Assembly: GCA_023663915.1 (NCBI GenBank)
Contig: JAMPGN010000187.1
Span: 1 to 8,231 of the forward strand
DNA length: 8,231 nt
Direction: 5' to 3'
Source: Eubacterium sp.
Lineage (GTDB): Bacteria > Bacillota_A > Clostridia > Lachnospirales > Lachnospiraceae
The translations under genes and the position numbers were made by a program. This document shows positions 6,150 to 8,231 of this stretch, in pieces. The notes beneath the pieces are model-generated. The model searched no databases. It was not told the DNA's origin and saw nothing but the letters and a program-made list of their open reading frames with translations. Positions within the stretch are counted from its first letter, which is position 1. The number at the start of each line of letters is the position of its first letter.

Positions 6150-6177
6150 CACAAATAATTTGTGAAAGATTTGTCAA
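6150..6177. promoter_or_regulatory. Candidate operator for nfnA: palindrome plus 11-bp-spaced direct repeats
   Basis: CACAAAT-A-ATTTGTG (6150-6164, plus strand) is a perfect 7-bp inverted repeat around one base. ATTTGTGAA (6158-6166) is repeated as ATTTGTCAA (6169-6177), 11 bp on, so three ATTTGT units are packed into 28 bp. The second copy overlaps the TTGACA hexamer. TTGTGAA-AGAT-TTGTCAA (6160-6177) is a partial match (11 of 14 by eye) to the Rex pattern TTGTTAA-N4-TTAACAA. Binding by Rex or any other factor is inference. Confidence 0.4.
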
Positions 6178-6210
6178 CTTCTTTCACTCTTATATCCTAA
6201 ATATATAAAT

Positions 6211-6240
6211 ATATCCTGCAGATATGGCATAACTGCCATA
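6211..6240. repeat. Overlapping, mutually exclusive inverted repeats
   Basis: ATATC (6211-6215) can pair with GATAT (6221-6225). TATGGCA (6223-6229) can pair with TGCCATA (6234-6240) across a TAAC loop, a perfect 7-bp stem. Bases 6223-6225 are shared, so the two hairpins cannot form together. They could be a leader RNA switch or a protein-binding site; no U-tract follows on the minus strand, so it is not a plain terminator. Confidence 0.5.
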
Positions 6241-6280
6241 ATGTCACGCCTTTGACGATCCGCATGCAGCTCCACGTCCT

Positions 6281-6309
6281 ATGATATAGGAACTTTTCTG
6301 TTTTTGCAA
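6281..6309 (-). promoter_or_regulatory. Candidate sigma-A promoter giving a long nfnA leader
   Basis: TTGCAA (6309-6304) and TATCAT (6286-6281) on the minus strand have the optimal 17-base spacer, with 4/6 and 5/6 matches. Initiation here would give an untranslated leader of roughly 190 bases before nfnA that contains all the inverted repeats of the region. The -10 overlaps the inverted repeat TCCTAT/ATAGGA. Confidence 0.4.
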
Positions 6310-6353
6310 CTGTTTTCGCTATGTGCCAAAAGATACCTTTACGGTTTTAAGCC

Positions 6354-7805
6354 TTATATGGCAACTGCCACAAATTCCCCATTCTCATCATATCCGAGCT
6401 GTGCCGCTTCGCCTGTATGCACCTGAACCAGAAAAACTTTGTCGGTGCGGCTCAGCATACCCGTTCCGTCATCGTAGTACTCGTAGATCGTATAATAATC
6501 GTCCGCATAGCCGATCCGCAGCACGGAACTGAATTGGTAACTCAACGTGCCGCTCTGCCGCTTGTTATGCCCGGCAGCATCATCCAGATACCCCGTCTCG
6601 ACCAGCCGTGCGACCAGATTATTTACCGCCTGTGCAGTTGGAATCGCATCCCTCAGAGTCAATGTATATGTCCTTGTGGTCACTTCGCTGGGAACGCCCT
6701 CCTCGCTGATATTGACGAATTTGAACAAGGTCTTGCCAAGCGGCATCGGTATCGGTCCCGTATAGGGTACGCTGTCCTGCGTCGGTTCGGATTCATCTGT
6801 CGTATAATAGAGCTTGCATCCTTCCACTCCCTCGACTGCAATCATCGTCGGCTCCGTGTACTCTCCACTGTACAGATCTACCTCCGGCGCATTCGGCACG
6901 GACAGGTTGATGATATACGTCTTGCTGACAATCTCACTCTCGATACCATAGTCATTCACGAAAAACGCACTGATCGTATACTCACCTGTCTCAAGGAAAA
7001 GCGGCGCCGTATAAATCTGGCTGTTCTTGGTCGGCGTACTTCCATCCATCGTATAATAAATTGTTCCCGCCGTATTGGAGCTGAGTTTCAGAGGAATCAC
7101 TTCCGCATAACTCCCCTCCACATAACTAAACTCCGGTTCCATGGCAAGATAACTCTGGAACATATTGACGATACCGTCCTCCGGACAGTTACGCAGAAGT
7201 TCATTGATCTGTCCATATAACCCCTGGTTTGCATAGATCGTTATGATCTTATTGTAAGCTTCTTCCAGATCTTCATAGGAAAAACTTCCCCGGTCTATGA
7301 TACGGTACAGAACATTGACCGCCGAATCGTTATCCTGCTGCAGATAATAATAATCCGCTTCCAGAAAAAGCAGCGCAGCCTCATTCGGATAATCTGCATA
7401 GGCTGCTTCCAGACAGGCTATCGCTTCGTCATAGGATTCGTTTGCGGCATACTCTTTGGCTCTCGTGATCTGATATTCCACCGTTCTAATATGGTAAGAA
7501 TAGATTCCGTAAGTGACCAGCGCCACTATAAAAATAATGACAAGACTCACGATCAGCCATGCTTTTCTGTCCTCCTCGACCGGTTCGTCCGTCTCCTGTA
7601 CATCCTCCTCTTCTGCCTTATATTCTGTCTGTGATATTCCCTGAGTGTCTTCCCCCTCCTGCAATGCCGCAAGTGTGGACAAGGTTTCCGTTATGCTGTT
7701 TTCTATTTCCGGTTCAAAGTCCGGCACCATCTGAATCTCTTCTCCGCATTTTTCACAGATCAGATGTCCTTCCTTCAACTCGTTTCCACAATGGGGGCAC
7801 TTCAT
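6354..7805 (-). CDS. Zinc-ribbon, TPR-like, CHB_HEX_C-like membrane protein of unknown function
   Basis: A 483-residue protein with a modular layout. Residues 1-21 form a zinc ribbon (C3, C6, C17, C20), followed by an acidic linker to about 80. One transmembrane span lies at about 83-103, then a helical region (about 110-220) with TPR-like pairs such as ESYDEAIACLEAAYADYPNEAALLF. Two consecutive beta domains of the chitobiase C-terminal type come next: one around IYYTMDGSTPTKNSQIYTAP (249-268), one around LYYTTDESEPTQDSVPYTGP (332-351), each ending in a TRTY/SKTY-like strand. A C-terminal part (386-483) has no recognised family. The ribbon would be cytoplasmic and the rest outside. It follows folD by 35 bp, probably on the same transcript; AAAGGG lies 8 bases before the ATG. 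These beta domains are common in surface proteins, and no enzymatic site is visible. A role in sugar or cell-wall recognition is only a guess. Confidence 0.82.
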   Translation of the reverse strand: MKCPHCGNELKEGHLICEKCGEEIQMVPDFEPEIENSITETLSTLAALQEGEDTQGISQTEYKAEEEDVQETDEPVEEDRKAWLIVSLVIIFIVALVTYGIYSYHIRTVEYQITRAKEYAANESYDEAIACLEAAYADYPNEAALLFLEADYYYLQQDNDSAVNVLYRIIDRGSFSYEDLEEAYNKIITIYANQGLYGQINELLRNCPEDGIVNMFQSYLAMEPEFSYVEGSYAEVIPLKLSSNTAGTIYYTMDGSTPTKNSQIYTAPLFLETGEYTISAFFVNDYGIESEIVSKTYIINLSVPNAPEVDLYSGEYTEPTMIAVEGVEGCKLYYTTDESEPTQDSVPYTGPIPMPLGKTLFKFVNISEEGVPSEVTTRTYTLTLRDAIPTAQAVNNLVARLVETGYLDDAAGHNKRQSGTLSYQFSSVLRIGYADDYYTIYEYYDDGTGMLSRTDKVFLVQVHTGEAAQLGYDENGEFVAVAI

Positions 7806-7840
7806 AAGCCGTTCCCTTTCTCTCCTGACTGTCCAGGGGG

Positions 7841-8231
7841 TTATCGTGCATTTCCAGCCTCAACACAGTTATGCATCAGCATGGCAATCGTCATAGGACC
7901 TACACCGCCCGGCACAGGGGTAATGGCGCTGCAGACCGGCACCACATCCTCATAATCCACATCACCACATAGTTTATTGTTCTCATTGCGGTGAATCCCG
8001 ACATCAATCACAACCGCACCTTCTTTGACATATTCCCGCGTGATCATTTTCGGCCTGCCGACCGCCACAACCAGAATATCCGCTCTCTTTGCCACTTCTT
8101 TCAGATTTTTCGTTCTGGAATGCGCAACTGTCACCGTGCCATTCTCACGCATGAGCAAAAGCGCCATTGGCTTTCCAACGATATTGCTTCTCCCGATCAC
8201 CACGCACTCTTTGCCCTCGATCTCAATGCCG
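7841..8231 (-). CDS. folD: FolD, bifunctional methylenetetrahydrofolate dehydrogenase/cyclohydrolase (C-terminal part)
   Basis: FolD interconverts 5,10-methylene-, 5,10-methenyl- and 10-formyl-tetrahydrofolate using NADP(H), feeding purine and one-carbon metabolism in the cytoplasm. The last 130 or so residues are in the window; the start and the catalytic lysine-containing N-terminal domain lie beyond the right edge, and the frame is open to the end ([10 protein letters not shown] precedes [11 protein letters not shown]). Seen here: [16 protein letters not shown], the NADP-binding loop; [34 protein letters not shown]; and the family signature [15 protein letters not shown] near the C-terminus. 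It ends at TAA 7843-7841, and the zinc-ribbon membrane protein starts 35 bp later. No internal break is visible, so it should be a normal, functional copy. Confidence 0.97.
   Translation of the reverse strand, partial: GIEIEGKECVVIGRSNIVGKPMALLLMRENGTVTVAHSRTKNLKEVAKRADILVVAVGRPKMITREYVKEGAVVIDVGIHRNENNKLCGDVDYEDVVPVCSAITPVPGGVGPMTIAMLMHNCVEAGNAR

Larger units (their letters stand above)
6083..6353. other. Repeat-rich 271-bp non-coding region upstream of nfnA
   Basis: No coding frame is convincing here. From the nfnA side it holds AT-rich sequence with a -10-like TAAAAT (6133-6128), a 15-bp palindrome and 11-bp-spaced direct repeats (6150-6177), a consensus TTGACA on the minus strand (6177-6172) with no matching -10, a direct repeat TATATCC (6191-6197 and 6210-6216), overlapping inverted repeats (6211-6240), a small GTCA/TGAC inverted repeat (6243-6256), and a promoter-like pair at 6281-6309 that overlaps TCCTAT-GAT-ATAGGA (6278-6292). 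No good terminator was found for the gene ending at 6354. It matches none of the riboswitch classes I can recognise. Confidence 0.6.

Noticed and set aside
6278..6292. TCCTAT-GAT-ATAGGA followed by a T-rich run on the plus strand, as a terminator
   Set aside because: The stem is only 6 bp and AT-rich, the T-run is interrupted, and no plus-strand gene ends there.
6300..6353. A terminator directly after the zinc-ribbon membrane protein gene
   Set aside because: Only 3-4 bp stems (ACC/GGT, AAAG/CTTT) can be drawn on the minus strand, without a proper U-tract.
6417..7220. A 267-codon open frame on the plus strand opposite the zinc-ribbon membrane protein
   Set aside because: Antisense shadow of a gene with clear domains; no ribosome site or recognisable motif.
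1..8231. CRISPR array, tRNA, rRNA or insertion-sequence remnants
   Set aside because: No regularly spaced repeats, cloverleaf-like sequence, rRNA motifs, transposase frame or flanking target duplications were seen on either strand by eye.

Overview
The window looks like a chromosomal segment of an anaerobic Firmicute, most likely a Clostridia/Lachnospiraceae-type gut bacterium. The reasons are a complete NfnAB-type flavin-based electron-bifurcating transhydrogenase, a regulator of the TM1266 [FeFe]-hydrogenase-associated family, strong AGGAGG ribosome binding sites, and small membrane proteins with N-terminal zinc ribbons, all common in that group. The species assignment is inference. Every gene I can support lies on the minus strand, so transcription runs from the right edge (8231) to the left edge (1).

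Layout in the direction of transcription: the C-terminal third of folD (cut by the right edge) is followed 35 bp later by a membrane protein with zinc ribbon, TPR-like and CHB_HEX_C-like domains. A 271-bp non-coding region follows, with several inverted and direct repeats and promoter-like elements, and leads into nfnA-nfnB, which overlap at TAATG. A strong intrinsic terminator closes nfnAB at 3721-3747. A good sigma-A-type promoter (3662-3689) then starts a second unit: a Dabb-domain protein, a membrane-anchored MORN-repeat protein and a TM1266-type regulator. After 101 bp comes a two-gene unit, a zinc-ribbon two-TM protein overlapping rlmH at ATGA. At the left edge is an MNT-family nucleotidyltransferase overlapping the first 21 codons of a HEPN-like protein, a probable HepT/MntA-type toxin-antitoxin module whose second gene leaves the window.

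Functionally, the centre is redox metabolism. NfnAB couples ferredoxin and NADH oxidation to NADPH formation, FolD is an NADP(H)-linked one-carbon enzyme, and the TM1266-like regulator belongs to a family normally found beside hydrogenase maturation genes. The two zinc-ribbon membrane proteins and the MORN protein have no assignable function. Nothing here amounts to a clearly new system. The points most worth a second look are the repeat-rich region in front of nfnA, the MNT-HEPN pair with its odd start, the solitary hydrogenase-type regulator next to nfnAB, and the EF-hand-like loop inside the MORN array. No rRNA, tRNA, CRISPR array, transposase or phage gene was seen.
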